A DNA stretch of 64,000 nucleotides from Sphingorhabdus contaminans (GTDB taxonomy: Bacteria > Pseudomonadota > Alphaproteobacteria > Sphingomonadales > Sphingomonadaceae): contig NZ_VKKU01000002.1 of the NCBI RefSeq assembly GCF_007280415.1, forward strand, positions 372,001 through 436,000, given 5' to 3'. Numbering within the stretch: the first letter of the stretch is position 1; every line of letters begins with the position of its first letter. Below the pieces are notes generated by a model. That model was not told where the DNA came from, searched no databases, and saw only the letters and a program-made list of their open reading frames with translations. Both the position numbers and the translations under genes were made by a program. Positions 53,119 to 63,900 of the stretch are shown here, piece after piece.

Positions 53119-54834
53119 TCAATGGGCCGAAGTTTGTGAGGTAAACCCCAGAAAGACCCTTTGATTCTTCCAGCACATCGGAAGCTCCTTACTCAACAAA
53201 TCACTCTTTTTGAGCGTAACCGGCTGCGTGCCTTCCATAATTGCAGAGATGATATCAGGAGCAAGGCAGGTGATAGCGATGAAGCGTGCCATGTGCGTTC
53301 GGCATTTGCCATGACTGGAGGCGAGAGACGACAGCGACTGTCGGGGATTCTCATACACAATTTGCAGTATTTGATGCGCTTCTCGGATTAAACTGACAAG
53401 CCTTTGGTTTCTGGGCCGTTGATCTGTCATAGCATCCGAAGCAGGTATAACCAACCTTATGGCGTGGCCTTTACGAACCCTATCAACTTCGCAAGACAGA
53501 GTGATTTCTTCCAATTGGGTATTGTGACTTTCAATCTCGAGTAGTTTGAAAAGATCGATTGCGGATAGGGATAGTTCTAGCCGTCGATCGTATATCTTGA
53601 CCTTGTCGATTAAGTTGGTGACTAACCTTGCGCGATCGATCGCGTTGCCACTCCGAATAATTGCTGCCGCAATATCGGCCTTTCGGAAGACGCGCTGGAT
53701 AAGCTGTGCGTCGGCGTTGGTCCGCTTTAACAATGCATGGATTTTGGATTGGCTAGACAGAAGCGCGAGGACTTGATCATATACCAGCTTTTCAATGTCC
53801 GTCGCCGTAACGCGCCATAACGGCTCAACTGCTTCCCCCGCGCCGTCCACTACGCGGCTGATATAATAACGATAACGCTTAACACCCTTTTTGCTGTGAG
53901 TCGGGGTCATAGGTCGGTCGAGACCGTCGAATAACTTGCCAATCAACAGACTTGGATGCGTTTTCGATTTTTTGCTCGCTCCGCCGCTGCTCCGGCTTGC
54001 GACGGTGTGTTGGACCGCGTCCCAAAGATCTTCCGGCACGATTGCTGCATGCTCACCGGGGTAAGCGTCGCCTTTATGGACGATCATCCCACGATAAATG
54101 CGATTGGACAGTAGATGGTAGATGGTTCCGCGCTGAAACGTGCAACCGCCTTTATGCGGACCACTTGTCCCTTTCTGCACTTTGGTGCGGTAACCCTGCG
54201 CGGCAAGCTCTTCGACCAAATCTGATACCGACCCCAACTTGATATATCGACGCATGATATGTCGCACGAGTTCGGCTTCATTCTCATTTACGACCAGTCG
54301 GCGGTCTTTAACGTCGTAGCCGAGCGGTACATTGCCGCCCATCCAGATGCCTTTCTTTTTGGAAGCCGCGATCTTGTCCCGGATACGCTCCCCGGTGACC
54401 TCGCGCTCAAACTGGGCAAAGGATAAGAGCATATTGAGGGTGAGGCGGCCCATGCTCGTCGTTGTATTGAACGACTGGGTGATCGAGACGAAGCTTGCGC
54501 CTTTGCGATCCAGCACATCAACGATCCGGGCGAAATCGGATAAAGATCGGGTGAGGCGATCCATCTTATACAGCAAGATTATATCGACCTTGCCCGTCTC
54601 GACATCTGCCATAAGCTTCTTAAGGCCGGGTCTCTCCATGTTTCCTCCGGAGAACCCGCCGTCATCATAACGTTCGGATAATAGTGTCCAGCCTTCATGG
54701 CGCTGGCTTAAGGCATAGGCAGCACAGGCGTCATATTGGGCATCGAGACTATTATACTCTTGTTCAAGGCCATCTTCCGTCGATTTCCGTGTGTAAATCG
54801 CACAGCGCACCTTCCGTTTTGCGTCAGCCGCCAT
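53119..54834 (-). CDS. Large serine recombinase
   Basis: A 571-aa site-specific recombinase. The N-terminal resolvase domain has the catalytic Ser in YTRKSTEDGLEQEYNSLDAQ (Ser near residue 18), the YKMDRLTRS arginine motif and FAQFEREVTGERIRDK. A recombinase domain (GYDVKDRRLVVNENEAE) and a zinc-ribbon-like region with a coiled coil follow. Such enzymes cut and exchange DNA at attachment sites and move elements. The ATG at 54834 overlaps the DUF2924 gene by 11 bases. Attachment sites are not identified. Confidence 0.93.
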   Translation of the reverse strand: MAADAKRKVRCAIYTRKSTEDGLEQEYNSLDAQYDACAAYALSQRHEGWTLLSERYDDGGFSGGNMERPGLKKLMADVETGKVDIILLYKMDRLTRSLSDFARIVDVLDRKGASFVSITQSFNTTTSMGRLTLNMLLSFAQFEREVTGERIRDKIAASKKKGIWMGGNVPLGYDVKDRRLVVNENEAELVRHIMRRYIKLGSVSDLVEELAAQGYRTKVQKGTSGPHKGGCTFQRGTIYHLLSNRIYRGMIVHKGDAYPGEHAAIVPEDLWDAVQHTVASRSSGGASKKSKTHPSLLIGKLFDGLDRPMTPTHSKKGVKRYRYYISRVVDGAGEAVEPLWRVTATDIEKLVYDQVLALLSSQSKIHALLKRTNADAQLIQRVFRKADIAAAIIRSGNAIDRARLVTNLIDKVKIYDRRLELSLSAIDLFKLLEIESHNTQLEEITLSCEVDRVRKGHAIRLVIPASDAMTDQRPRNQRLVSLIREAHQILQIVYENPRQSLSSLASSHGKCRTHMARFIAITCLAPDIISAIMEGTQPVTLKKSDLLSKELPMCWKNQRVFLGFTSQTSAH

Positions 54835-55270
54835 GTTTTTGCCCCAGTCCAAAGAACCGTGGCCCTGACCAGCGTGTACCTGTTACCATCCGAGCGATCT
54901 CGCTCAGCGACCGAAACTTCTCAGCCTCCCATTCGACCGAGCCGTCCTCTGCAACAACCACCGATATGGTTTTGCCCCGCCATTCACGAATAAGGCAGGT
55001 TCCGGGGGAGAGTTCAGAAGTTGCATTCTGACCTTGCTTGCGCGCCGAATGACCTTCGCTTTCCATGACTGCTTTGCGCAAGGTGAGTGGCAGGCCACCA
55101 TAGCGCCGCTCCTGAATCCGATACGCGATCAGACGTCGTTGCAGGCGCACAGGCACCTGTGGCAAGGGAGCATCGCTGAGCTCCGCCCAACGGTCGCGAA
55201 GAGCTGAAATACCCATTGCCTCGAGTTCGACAAGCTTGGCTTCGATTCCATTTTTTCGGACACCAGCCAT
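54824..55270 (-). CDS. DUF2924 family protein
   Basis: A 148-aa basic protein with the DUF2924 pattern: LEAMGISALRDRWAELSDAP near the start, PVRLQRRLIAYRIQERRYGG in the middle, and a C-terminal GTCLIREWRGKTISVVV followed by KFRSLSEIARMVTGTRWSGPRFFG. The family is of unknown function and is typically found directly upstream of a large serine recombinase, as here. The ATG at 55270 shares one base with the upstream stop. Confidence 0.88.
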   Translation of the reverse strand: MAGVRKNGIEAKLVELEAMGISALRDRWAELSDAPLPQVPVRLQRRLIAYRIQERRYGGLPLTLRKAVMESEGHSARKQGQNATSELSPGTCLIREWRGKTISVVVAEDGSVEWEAEKFRSLSEIARMVTGTRWSGPRFFGLGQKHGG

Positions 55271-55491
55271 CAAAAACGCTCCGGTCGGCTTTTCAGTAAA
55301 TAGTACCACATTTCATCGAGGCGTTTGCTTTCAAGGCCAATTCCTCGTTTGCGTAATCCGGCAAATATGCCGTGGGAGCTGTCAAGCGGCCGATCTGTCG
55401 CTGCCGGAATATCGGAGATGCTTGCGCCTTCTGGCAACGAGAGTAGGACGAGCGCAGGAGCGTGCTGTATCGGGCATCGTGCGGTGGTCAT
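55270..55491 (-). CDS. DUF3489-like small protein
   Basis: A 73-aa protein. LLSLPEGASISDIPAATDRP followed by SHGIFAGLRKRGIGLESKR fits the winged-helix-like DUF3489 family, in which a short helix-turn-helix precedes a basic strand. It is the first gene of the DUF3489-DUF2924-recombinase cassette and may be its regulator or accessory DNA-binding protein; that role is inferred. The ATG at 55491 is clear. Confidence 0.78.
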   Translation of the reverse strand: MTTARCPIQHAPALVLLSLPEGASISDIPAATDRPLDSSHGIFAGLRKRGIGLESKRLDEMWYYLLKSRPERF

Positions 55492-55797
55492 CGGCGGTCT
55501 CCAAGATCAAAGCAGAATTTCTGCTTTTACCACCTAAAACCCGACTGCTTTTTTGCAGTCAGGGCGACTCCATGACTTTGTTTTACTGCTATATTTTTAA
55601 GGAAGCAAGTGAATCTTTATGTTCGAGACTCACTTGCAATCCAGACCGCGTTTAAGCAGATACGAATTTATTTTGATCCGCGTTTTGCCTCGGCAGAAAA
55701 TGGGTCATTTGCATATTTCGCTTGAATGAAACGTATGGAACATTTATAGAACGTCATAGGTAAGAGTCGACATTGGCATAACCAGCAGGAGGTTTCG
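55492..55797. other. Regulatory gap with two hairpins upstream of the recombinase cassette
   Basis: AAAGCAGAA (55509-55517) and TTCTGCTTT (55519-55527) form a dyad 18 bases upstream of the DUF3489 ATG, suited to an operator. GACTGC (55543-55548) and GCAGTC (55555-55560) form a hairpin with a T-rich loop. No gene is seen; the right end has AGGAGG before the transposase remnant. Confidence 0.55.
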
Positions 55798-56532
55798 ATG
55801 TTCGACGTTATCGGCGTGGATACCGCGAAAAATGTATTCCAGCTTCATGGGGTCGACCATGATGGTGCGGGCATTTTACGCAAGAAGATAACGCGAGAAG
55901 AGTTTCTACCCTATTTTCAGGCTCTACCCCGTTCTTGTGTTGGAATGGAGGCATGCGCTGCTTCGCATCATTGGGCACGGCAGCTCACCGCCTTAGGTCA
56001 TGACGTTAAACTTATACCGGCTCAGTATGTAAAGCCGTTTGTCAAACACGCCAAAAACGATGCTACTGACGCAGCAGCTTTTTGCGAAGCGATGCGTAGG
56101 CCGGATATGGCATTTGTTCCCATGCGATCTGCGGAAAACCAGGCTGCTCTGGGCCTGCTGACGATGCGCGACTGATTGATCCGCCAGCGCACAGAATTTA
56201 TGAACGCCGCATGCGGTTTTATGGCCAAGTTTGGTATTACTGTGCCTCGCGGTCACTGTTACATCGAACCGCTGCTGGAACAATTCGATCTTGATAAAAA
56301 TATCCCCGATATCGCACGCGAGCTGGGCCATAAATTGTACGACGAATGGAGCGAGCATGAATGCAGAACCAAAGCTGCCGAAGAGCAATTAAAATATTGG
56401 GTAGCGCAAAATGAATGGATCCAGCGCCTTGTTGCCATACCAGGGATTGGTCCTGTTGCGGCAACTTTGCTGATCCTTAAAGCCCCCGACCCTCATCATT
56501 TTCGTTCCGGCAGGGATTTGGCGGCTTGGGTC
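55798..56532 (+). pseudogene. IS110-family transposase remnant
   Basis: The frame begins MFDVIGVDTAKNVFQLHGVD, with the DEDD-type first Asp of IS110 transposases, and continues through DATDAAAFCEAMRRP. It is stopped by an in-frame TGA at 56173-56175 exactly where the family reads RDLLIRQRT. The same frame resumes with LIRQRTEFMN and reaches VAIPGIGPVAATLL, then ends abruptly at about 56532 where unrelated transposase sequence begins. The Ser-containing C-terminal catalytic part is therefore missing and the element is dead. Confidence 0.88.
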
Positions 56533-56891
56533 TGCGACCGAGACACGAAATACAGCGCTGCATTTGTTCAAGCCCTTCGGGCTTGTTCTACTCCTTACAG
56601 TCGCATCCGCAATGCTTTAAAGGCTGAAGGCATCACAACGGTTCAATTGCCGCCACGCTGCATCAATCTTAATGCGTTTGCCGAACGCTTAGTCCGCTCG
56701 ATCAAGCAGGAGTGTCTGAGCAAGATGATTTCTTCAGTCAGCGACAGCTTCGCTATGTCATCAAGCAATATCTTGAACATTATCACCATGAACGAAACCA
56801 TCCGGGCCTCGACAACCGCCTTCTGGTGCCATTTTCGGAAGCAACAATTGAGCGAACCAATGTCAAACGGCATCAACGATCGGGCGGTTAG
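56533..56891 (+). pseudogene. Integrase-core (DDE) transposase remnant fused to IS110 debris
   Basis: From CDRDTKYSAAF the sequence is the end of an integrase-core transposase, including LNAFAERLVRSIKQECL with the catalytic Glu region. A frameshift near 56725 moves the reading into another frame, which continues SQRQLRYVIKQYLEHYHHER and NHPGLDNRLL to a TAG at 56889. The fusion to the IS110 fragment at 56533 is a junction between two insertion sequences. Confidence 0.8.
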
Positions 56892-56957
56892 CTCAATTTT
56901 TACTATCGGCGGCCTCTCTAACGTCGCCGCGTTTGAGTTTTTGGATATGACGAGGTC

Positions 56958-57785
56958 TTACAATCGAACATTTTCGAAAAGAACAAAAATGCGTCCACCC
57001 TTAGTGTAAAGCAGACTAAGCTGGCTGTCCGTATCGACCAAATAGACGATGAGCTCACCACCCTGGGATTTAGCGATCTGACGAGCATTTGCAGGAAGTG
57101 TCAGGACTGGGACGGTCGCTTGCTTTATCGGCGGCGTGCGAGATCCATGGCCCTGACCACAGTTGTGACAGACATCCGACACACCGGTAGACACATTGAG
57201 CAGCGCCCAACCGCTATCTAAAGAAGGGTACATTAGCAATTCATCCGTTAGCCATCGGGCCGGGCGGTTTAACTGCTCTCGATTTAAAGGCACATCAAAC
57301 CATACTGGCCTCCGGGGTTTGGGTCCACTTAAGGATACTATACCTAATCGGACCTTTGCATCATCCCGGTCTAACTCATAAAATGAGAGAATCGAGCCAT
57401 CAGGTGAAAGGCCCCCTAAATAATAAGTCGCACCAGCATTCGCGGGGAAAACAGATTCTGCAAACGCGGTCGTGCTGAAATCACCCACTGCGGGAATTTT
57501 GACTAGGTATAGAAATGTCTGTTGTCGAGCATGATCCGTCTTCGATAGACCACGACGAACTGGTACCCAATTATATGGGCGCGACCATTCGAATACGAAC
57601 TGACTTGCATCGGAAGTGATCTCTACTCGTCCAACTTTTTGGAATTTCCGGACTTCTTCATAGGTTGCACCTTGCCTTTGGAGAATAGCCCGCCCAAGTC
57701 TCTCCTCCTCCTTTGCAACTCCCATCGAAGCTTGCTGGAGAAGCAGAACCCCAAATATTGCGCTAAAAGCCGTTCTAACACTCAT
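56958..57785 (-). pseudogene. Truncated beta-propeller gene, probably the front of another S9-type peptidase
   Basis: A 275-aa frame with a signal peptide (residues 1-24) and propeller-like repeats (GGLSPDGSILSFYELD near residue 125). It shows no hydrolase domain and stops near transposase debris. Its start overlaps the end of the upstream S9-FKBP-TPR gene by 11 bases, so it belongs to the same operon. Size and style match the N-terminal half of S9 peptidases such as its neighbour, so truncation is likely. It could instead be a stand-alone propeller protein. Confidence 0.55.
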
Positions 57786-60700
57786 GTCTACGTCTCACTT
57801 CAGTAGATTTAGATTGCTGAGGTTGCCGAACGCAAAGCCCCCCGGCTCCTCCGTTTTGGAACCGCTTAGTGAGTTCTATCTGGAGATCGTAAATGAACTC
57901 CGGATCCTGCTTCAATTGGTCGATTCTTTCCGCGATTGTAGGTTGCAAATTTGAATCAAGATGAAGAGCTCTGGATAAATATTTGATCGCCAGATCTCTA
58001 TCGGAAGTTTGCACGTAGGCTTCTGCGAGACTTACATACAACTCTGCCTGGTCGGGGAATAATGCCAAGTTCCACAGGAAGTATTTAACTGCTTTTCTAA
58101 TATCCCTGTTTATATAAAGTTCCTCATAGCCCATTGTGTCAAGCGTTTCGTAACCTCCACCAATGACGCCGATGTCATCCTTTTTCATCTCTAACAGTGC
58201 GTCATCTCTCGATGTCACACCTGGCTCGCTGAGAATCGAAACCAGTTCTACTTCATAGCGAGCAGTATTGCTGAGTCCAATCTTGCTCCGATCACCCTGA
58301 GGAACGAGTTCCCTGGGCATAACGAAAGTAGCTTTCTCTCCTACATGGAGCAATGCAAGGCCTTCATTCAGACCTTCGCCAACGGCTGCTAATGATCGGT
58401 TTCTCCATTTTGGGATAAGAAACAACTTCTGAGCATCAATCGTCGAACCCAACCTTAGTGTAATCGGTCCCGCTCCACCGTGCCGCGTGCTTGCAACCAG
58501 CTTACCGTCGTCAGTATAAAGTGAGTAGTGGACTACAACGGTTTCTCCAACGAACGGTTCCCGACCAGTTTTTCGAGAGCGAACCAAGTAAGATAGGCCC
58601 GACCTCGTTCTGATAAAGTGCCCTTCAATGGGTGGAGTATCTCTCGCACCCTCAGTAATCCAATTTGTACGGAGCTTTCGCCACCTCTGAAACTGCATTG
58701 CTTTTGCGGGGTCCGGATCTTCATGCCCCAACAACCAAAACGACATCCAATCCACCACCGCCTCGATATTAGCGACGCGTTGCTGTGGCAATGCCAATTG
58801 ATGAGGGGCTTCTGGAAACAGTAGATAATCAACTGGCTTGGCATTCAACATGAAGACACCCATGGTTTGGATGTCTATGGGGTTATATTCTCCCGCCTCG
58901 TTGACAACCTTCGGTACATTATTTCGTGAGAAAAGGACAGGCGTCGCAATTCTATCGGCATTGAGGCTGACATCATGTTCCAACCAATATTTCGGGTCAT
59001 CCCAGGGACTGCGCCTCATAGCGCCTGTCGTCATCGCTGAATATTGAACACCCGTCGCACCCATTATCAAATAATTTGCAAAGCTGTTATCTAAAGAATC
59101 GGCGATGAATGCTGCAGACAGCCTGGTCCGGGCGGGATGGGATATGGCGTAGTAGGTATGATAGCCACTACGCGAGAATCCAACAAGGCCAATTCGCGGT
59201 GCCGCTTCGGCAATACCTTGATTGATAAGTGCGTCTACTACCGCGTCGATTCGCCGGACAACTTCCGGACCCTCCATCGGCGTACTAAGGGAACCGCCAG
59301 CCACTCGAGGTGGAACACGCATCAGGTCCGATGTTTCGATCGTCAGGACAGCCATTCCACGCGCAGCTAGCGCCTGGGCCGCGAACGCTGTGCGCGTGAA
59401 GCCATCTGGTAAAAAGAGTTGAGGCAGGAAGTGATAAGGCTGGATAACTACCGGCACTGGCCGTCCAGACCTATATGTCGCCGGAAGTAGCAGCGCACCT
59501 TCACGCTCTCTACCATCAAAGTCCCGCCAGCGAAAGCGTTGCGACTGGATAAGATTGACACCTAATAAGGCAGGATCTGGCGGCGTCAGCACTATCTCGC
59601 GGCCTGCCTCCGACGCTATCAGAACTGGTGGCGTATTCTCACCTTGCCTAATCCTGAGCTCGAGCGTACCCAGTGGGCTTGTAGGTTCTGATGCTTCCGT
59701 AGCATTCTTATCAGTGACGACCTCCCATCCTTTAGGCCGCCGGACCACTTGAATATGTTCTTTTGCTCCTGAACTCTTTACTAAAGACAATATGAGCGTA
59801 CTTTTGCGCTCAATCCAGACAACAGATTTGATTTTATCACCGGGATCCAAGGAATAGATATTCCTCAGTCCTCCATCCACCATATTGAACACGCTTATGA
59901 ATTCATTGCCTTCGGAAACTGCCGCACGAACACCCACTAGGATAACCTGAGATCCGTCGCCCGACCAAAACATCCGACGCCCTTCAATGGACGAATGAAT
60001 GGCAGGCAGTTCTATCACCTCAGTGGGCGCGCGGTCGTGATAAAATTTCTGGATTTTGAATGTTCCTGGAGAGTAAATGGCTGCAACGCTTCCACCCGGC
60101 GCAATTGCCGCTTCCTCGTACGCGCCAATTGCATCCCGGCGCCCAGTTTGTTCGCTAACCGAGAAATAACTGTCTACCTGAAAAATGTTGTTGCGTGTCG
60201 CAACACTGCCGTCAACCTTATTGCGGCGTATGGAAGCGACGGGATATTCATCAGGAGTAATGCCTTTTGCTCGACTTCTACCAAATAGGAGACGTCCATC
60301 TTTGTAGTCAAAGTGCCCCACCCCCTCCGGAGTGTTGCTTAAGTTTGCAACTCGACCGCTCGCAATGTCGAGGCGATACACGTCTCTCTTGCCAGAATTA
60401 TTCGTACCCAAAAAAAGCACCCCACGATCTCCGTCCCAGCGGGGTCCTACGAGTCCAGAAGTGCCCGTGGTCGACCCGAGAACATCGATCTTTAAACGAG
60501 GTATGACGGTTCTTACAGTTCGATTACCGAGAGCAGCGCGCACATCTGCAGTTTCAAACACCTCTAGTGTTGTACGGACCTTGTCTTGTTGAAGATCGCC
60601 ACTGCTCTGCATCCAAAGAAAGTAGCGCCCGCTCGGGGACGGCAGGATGCCCAATCGCTCACGTCCGGGACTACTAGCCCAAACCTTCTCAGGTGGGTAT

Positions 60701-60909
60701 GCCCAAACCTGCGGGCTGTTCAGGTCCCAAACACCATATCTTACCGCAGCTGAATCCGCCGGCTCCCATGGTCGGCTGGCCGATACATCCACAACTCTGG
60801 ATTGGTTTGCGCGTGGGGGGTCAGCAAACGCGTAAGTACTCACCAAGCCCAATGCAGGCACGAACCAGATAAAACCCGACCCCTTCCGAGGTTTTGCTTT
60901 GCTTTCCAT
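57775..60909 (-). CDS. S9-type hydrolase fused to FKBP-type prolyl isomerase and TPR region
   Basis: A 1044-aa exported protein. A signal peptide (residues 8-29) precedes a propeller-like region (to ~450), then an alpha/beta hydrolase with nucleophile loop GFSRSGYH (Ser near 579) and His in FPEAPHQLA. Residues ~782-892 match an FKBP-type peptidyl-prolyl isomerase (GETVVVHYSLYTDDGK, HVGEKATFVMP, YEVELVSI) with a central insertion, and ~930-990 look like TPR helices (AELYVSLAEAYVQTSDRD). The ATG at 60909 is preceded by GGA. It follows a TonB receptor by 41 bases, so it probably processes an imported proline-containing or knotted peptide. Confidence 0.8.
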   Translation of the reverse strand: MESKAKPRKGSGFIWFVPALGLVSTYAFADPPRANQSRVVDVSASRPWEPADSAAVRYGVWDLNSPQVWAYPPEKVWASSPGRERLGILPSPSGRYFLWMQSSGDLQQDKVRTTLEVFETADVRAALGNRTVRTVIPRLKIDVLGSTTGTSGLVGPRWDGDRGVLFLGTNNSGKRDVYRLDIASGRVANLSNTPEGVGHFDYKDGRLLFGRSRAKGITPDEYPVASIRRNKVDGSVATRNNIFQVDSYFSVSEQTGRRDAIGAYEEAAIAPGGSVAAIYSPGTFKIQKFYHDRAPTEVIELPAIHSSIEGRRMFWSGDGSQVILVGVRAAVSEGNEFISVFNMVDGGLRNIYSLDPGDKIKSVVWIERKSTLILSLVKSSGAKEHIQVVRRPKGWEVVTDKNATEASEPTSPLGTLELRIRQGENTPPVLIASEAGREIVLTPPDPALLGVNLIQSQRFRWRDFDGREREGALLLPATYRSGRPVPVVIQPYHFLPQLFLPDGFTRTAFAAQALAARGMAVLTIETSDLMRVPPRVAGGSLSTPMEGPEVVRRIDAVVDALINQGIAEAAPRIGLVGFSRSGYHTYYAISHPARTRLSAAFIADSLDNSFANYLIMGATGVQYSAMTTGAMRRSPWDDPKYWLEHDVSLNADRIATPVLFSRNNVPKVVNEAGEYNPIDIQTMGVFMLNAKPVDYLLFPEAPHQLALPQQRVANIEAVVDWMSFWLLGHEDPDPAKAMQFQRWRKLRTNWITEGARDTPPIEGHFIRTRSGLSYLVRSRKTGREPFVGETVVVHYSLYTDDGKLVASTRHGGAGPITLRLGSTIDAQKLFLIPKWRNRSLAAVGEGLNEGLALLHVGEKATFVMPRELVPQGDRSKIGLSNTARYEVELVSILSEPGVTSRDDALLEMKKDDIGVIGGGYETLDTMGYEELYINRDIRKAVKYFLWNLALFPDQAELYVSLAEAYVQTSDRDLAIKYLSRALHLDSNLQPTIAERIDQLKQDPEFIYDLQIELTKRFQNGGAGGLCVRQPQQSKSTEVRRRHEC

Positions 60910-60950
60910 TTTTTCCAAATCGCTGCTATGACGAGAGTTGAACGACGCCC

Positions 60951-63900
60951 TCAGCGCCCGAAATGCTTTGAAATGCCGAAGCTAAAGCGGCGGAGCCTAG
61001 AATCTCCGTAAGGACTGGAGCCACCTATAAAAGACAAAGTCGCTAGCGCTGGTGGTTTCGTATCAAAAATATTCTGGACGCCTCCGTAAATTGTGACCCC
61101 ATTCCATAGACTATTTTTATTTGTTCGAAGCTGATATCGGAAGCCAATATCATGGTAAATTTGAGACGGAATACGTTCGGAGCCCTGACGTTGAACGGTG
61201 ATCGTGGCGAGTGAGGGTGTATATAGTGGTGAGCGAACGTCGTAAGACGACGAAACCTGCGAATTCCAATATATGGCCCAGTTGTCATGAGAGAAATCAA
61301 AACCGAAATTGCCCCGCCAGTTGAGCGGCCCCCCACGATAACCAACTGAATCAGTTGAAGGTAAAGTCGGGGCATCTTGACGTTTCGAGTCAATATGCTT
61401 CGTAAACATTCCGTACATCCGAAGGAGGCCAAATTTAGTCTTGGCTGAATAGTCCACTTGGATATCGATCGCCTTAACTGATGATCGGGCTATATTGATC
61501 AAAGACGCATCAATCACCTCAATTAGTCCCCCCTCATATCCCAGCGCGCGATCGGCGTCAGTTATGGGTGCTCGAGTTATGCGCCCGTCAAACAAATCCT
61601 CGTTATTGAGGAGGGAGACTATATCAATGTTTCCGATTTCCCTGGTCTTTTTTATACGAAGGAAATCGAGCGAAATTCGGAAGCCAGCAATCCATGGGGG
61701 AGCAACGATCGCGCCCAGCGAAATACTCTTTGATTCTTCGGGGTCCAAACTAGGGTTGCCCCCCGTGCGGATTATGAGCGCTTGTGAAAGAGGTGCGTTT
61801 TGACGTCGCGGGTCTTGAAAAAATGAGTAGCTCCCTGCTGAGGCGGTGTTTTGATATTGAACAAGTTGATTGATCGAGGCAGGTAGGAATCCAGTCGAAT
61901 AACTTGCGCGAAAGTGCAGGCCTTTAGCGGGAGACCATTTTACAGCCGCCGTGTAATCAGTAGAGGCGATCTGGGTTGAACGATATTCGACCTCTGAAGG
62001 CGGCGTTGAATTGTTGTACCTGTTGGGCACTGCATAGCGAGTCTTGTAGTCATCATGTCGAGCTGATACTTGCAATTCAACCTCCCGCATAAGCGGAATA
62101 TCATTATCTTCACCGAGAATCGGGAACATAAGTTCCCCGTAAGCGCTTAGGACTCTTTGCGATCTTTCCGGTACAATTTCGGTCGTGATGGTTCCTGTGA
62201 AATCATTAGGCGTCGAATCCTTAAATTTCTTCGCTGCCTCCTCCCTTCGCTCGAGTAAAAGTGTGGCTGTGCCGCGCCCCCCTGGCAAAGAGATCGTCTT
62301 CCCAGATGACTTCAGCGAGAATAGCTCTTGGGTAGTGCGCGACGGACCAAACTGAGCGATGGCGACGTCTGGAAGATAGGAATCGTAGTTCAGTGGGAAA
62401 TTTTCCACGTCAGCGATCGGATTAAGCCGCCCATCCCGAAGGGCGGCGATTAGTCCTGATTGGGCTGTGAGAATAGGATACTTTGGGAAGCGGGTGTCGC
62501 GTTTAGTATCGCTCCAATGATATTCCCCTATCGCGCTCCATGACGAACCCAGCTTCGCAATGACGCCTGCTGACGCTTGGCGTGAAGTAATCGTAGTTTT
62601 CGAATCGCCCGCGAGGCCAAACACAGGTATGGCTACAATGACCGCTTGCTGGAAGGGGTTCGTAGCGGCCGCAGCCGGCAAGGTTATGTTAGCGACGCCG
62701 GTGCCAAACGAACTTCTTGAATTATTGGATTGTAGGCCAACATCGGCAAATAGATCGAGGCCAGACTTCAATTCATGACGAATATTCAAGTTTGCCGACC
62801 ATACCTCAAACCCTCCAGCAAGCGTGCCTTGGCGACCAGCGATGTTATTAGGGATATCGAGGTTAAAGGATCCAGCATTACTTACCAGGGAAGCCGCAGT
62901 CGCAGCGTTTCCGCGAGAGAAACCCCCATAACCTTCACTGACGTGCGTGAAAGGTGCATTGAGCGATGCGCCGCCAAGGTCGATATCGAGCACCAAATTG
63001 GGAAGGATCGCGCATTGATTGAATGAACCTCCCGCAGCTCGGCAAGCTGCGTCCGAGCCGATGGGAAGGGCGATGATATTGGGAGTAGCTCCAAGCGGAA
63101 CACCCAGTATCGTTTCCCCGCCGTATCCTAGATTTTTGATCCATAAATTCCGGCCGCGTCGCCATAATTCGTTTTCGTCGACATGTAACGGCTCGGCTTT
63201 TGCATACGAGCCGCTTGCCGAAATTCGCGTTCGATTGTCATTAAAGCCGAAGCCACCATTCGCCTCAATCCTGACGCTTTCGCCACCTCCTCGAAATGCG
63301 CCTTCGCCGCTCACGCGAACGTCTAGCGCCTCATAATTTCGTTTTCGGATGACGTTGATGACACCCCCCACCGCACCTCCGCCATAGATACCCCCTGCCG
63401 TGCTTGGCAGCACTTCTATACGCTCGATCGATGATAGCGGGATCCCATTTAAGTCCCCTTGCGTGAAGACACTTTCGATCCGTGCAGTTTGCTGACGGGG
63501 CACGCGTCTACCGTCGACAAGGATTAAGGTTTGCGCAGTGCCCAACCCACGGAGGTTTACCGAACTAATATTGTTTCGGTCCAATCCAATGTCCGATTCG
63601 GAATTTTGACTCGCTGACGTGGCCGCAGTATTCATCGGCAGGCGTCGCCGGAGAAATTCGTCCAAGTTCGTAGCTTGGCTATTTTCAATCTCCTCAGATG
63701 AAAAAACTACGTAAGGCTGCGCATCATCTTCCGTGCGTCGAATATCTACGTTCTGCGATTTCGACCCCACCACCAAGATTTCTGAAATGCCGCTACTCTG
63801 AGCTTCATCCGCCTCAGCGGTTACCGCGACGGGTTCGGGGTCGTTTCCCTCCGCGCTCGGGCCGATTTGCCCAGCCAACGTAAAGGTGCGACCATCGCCC

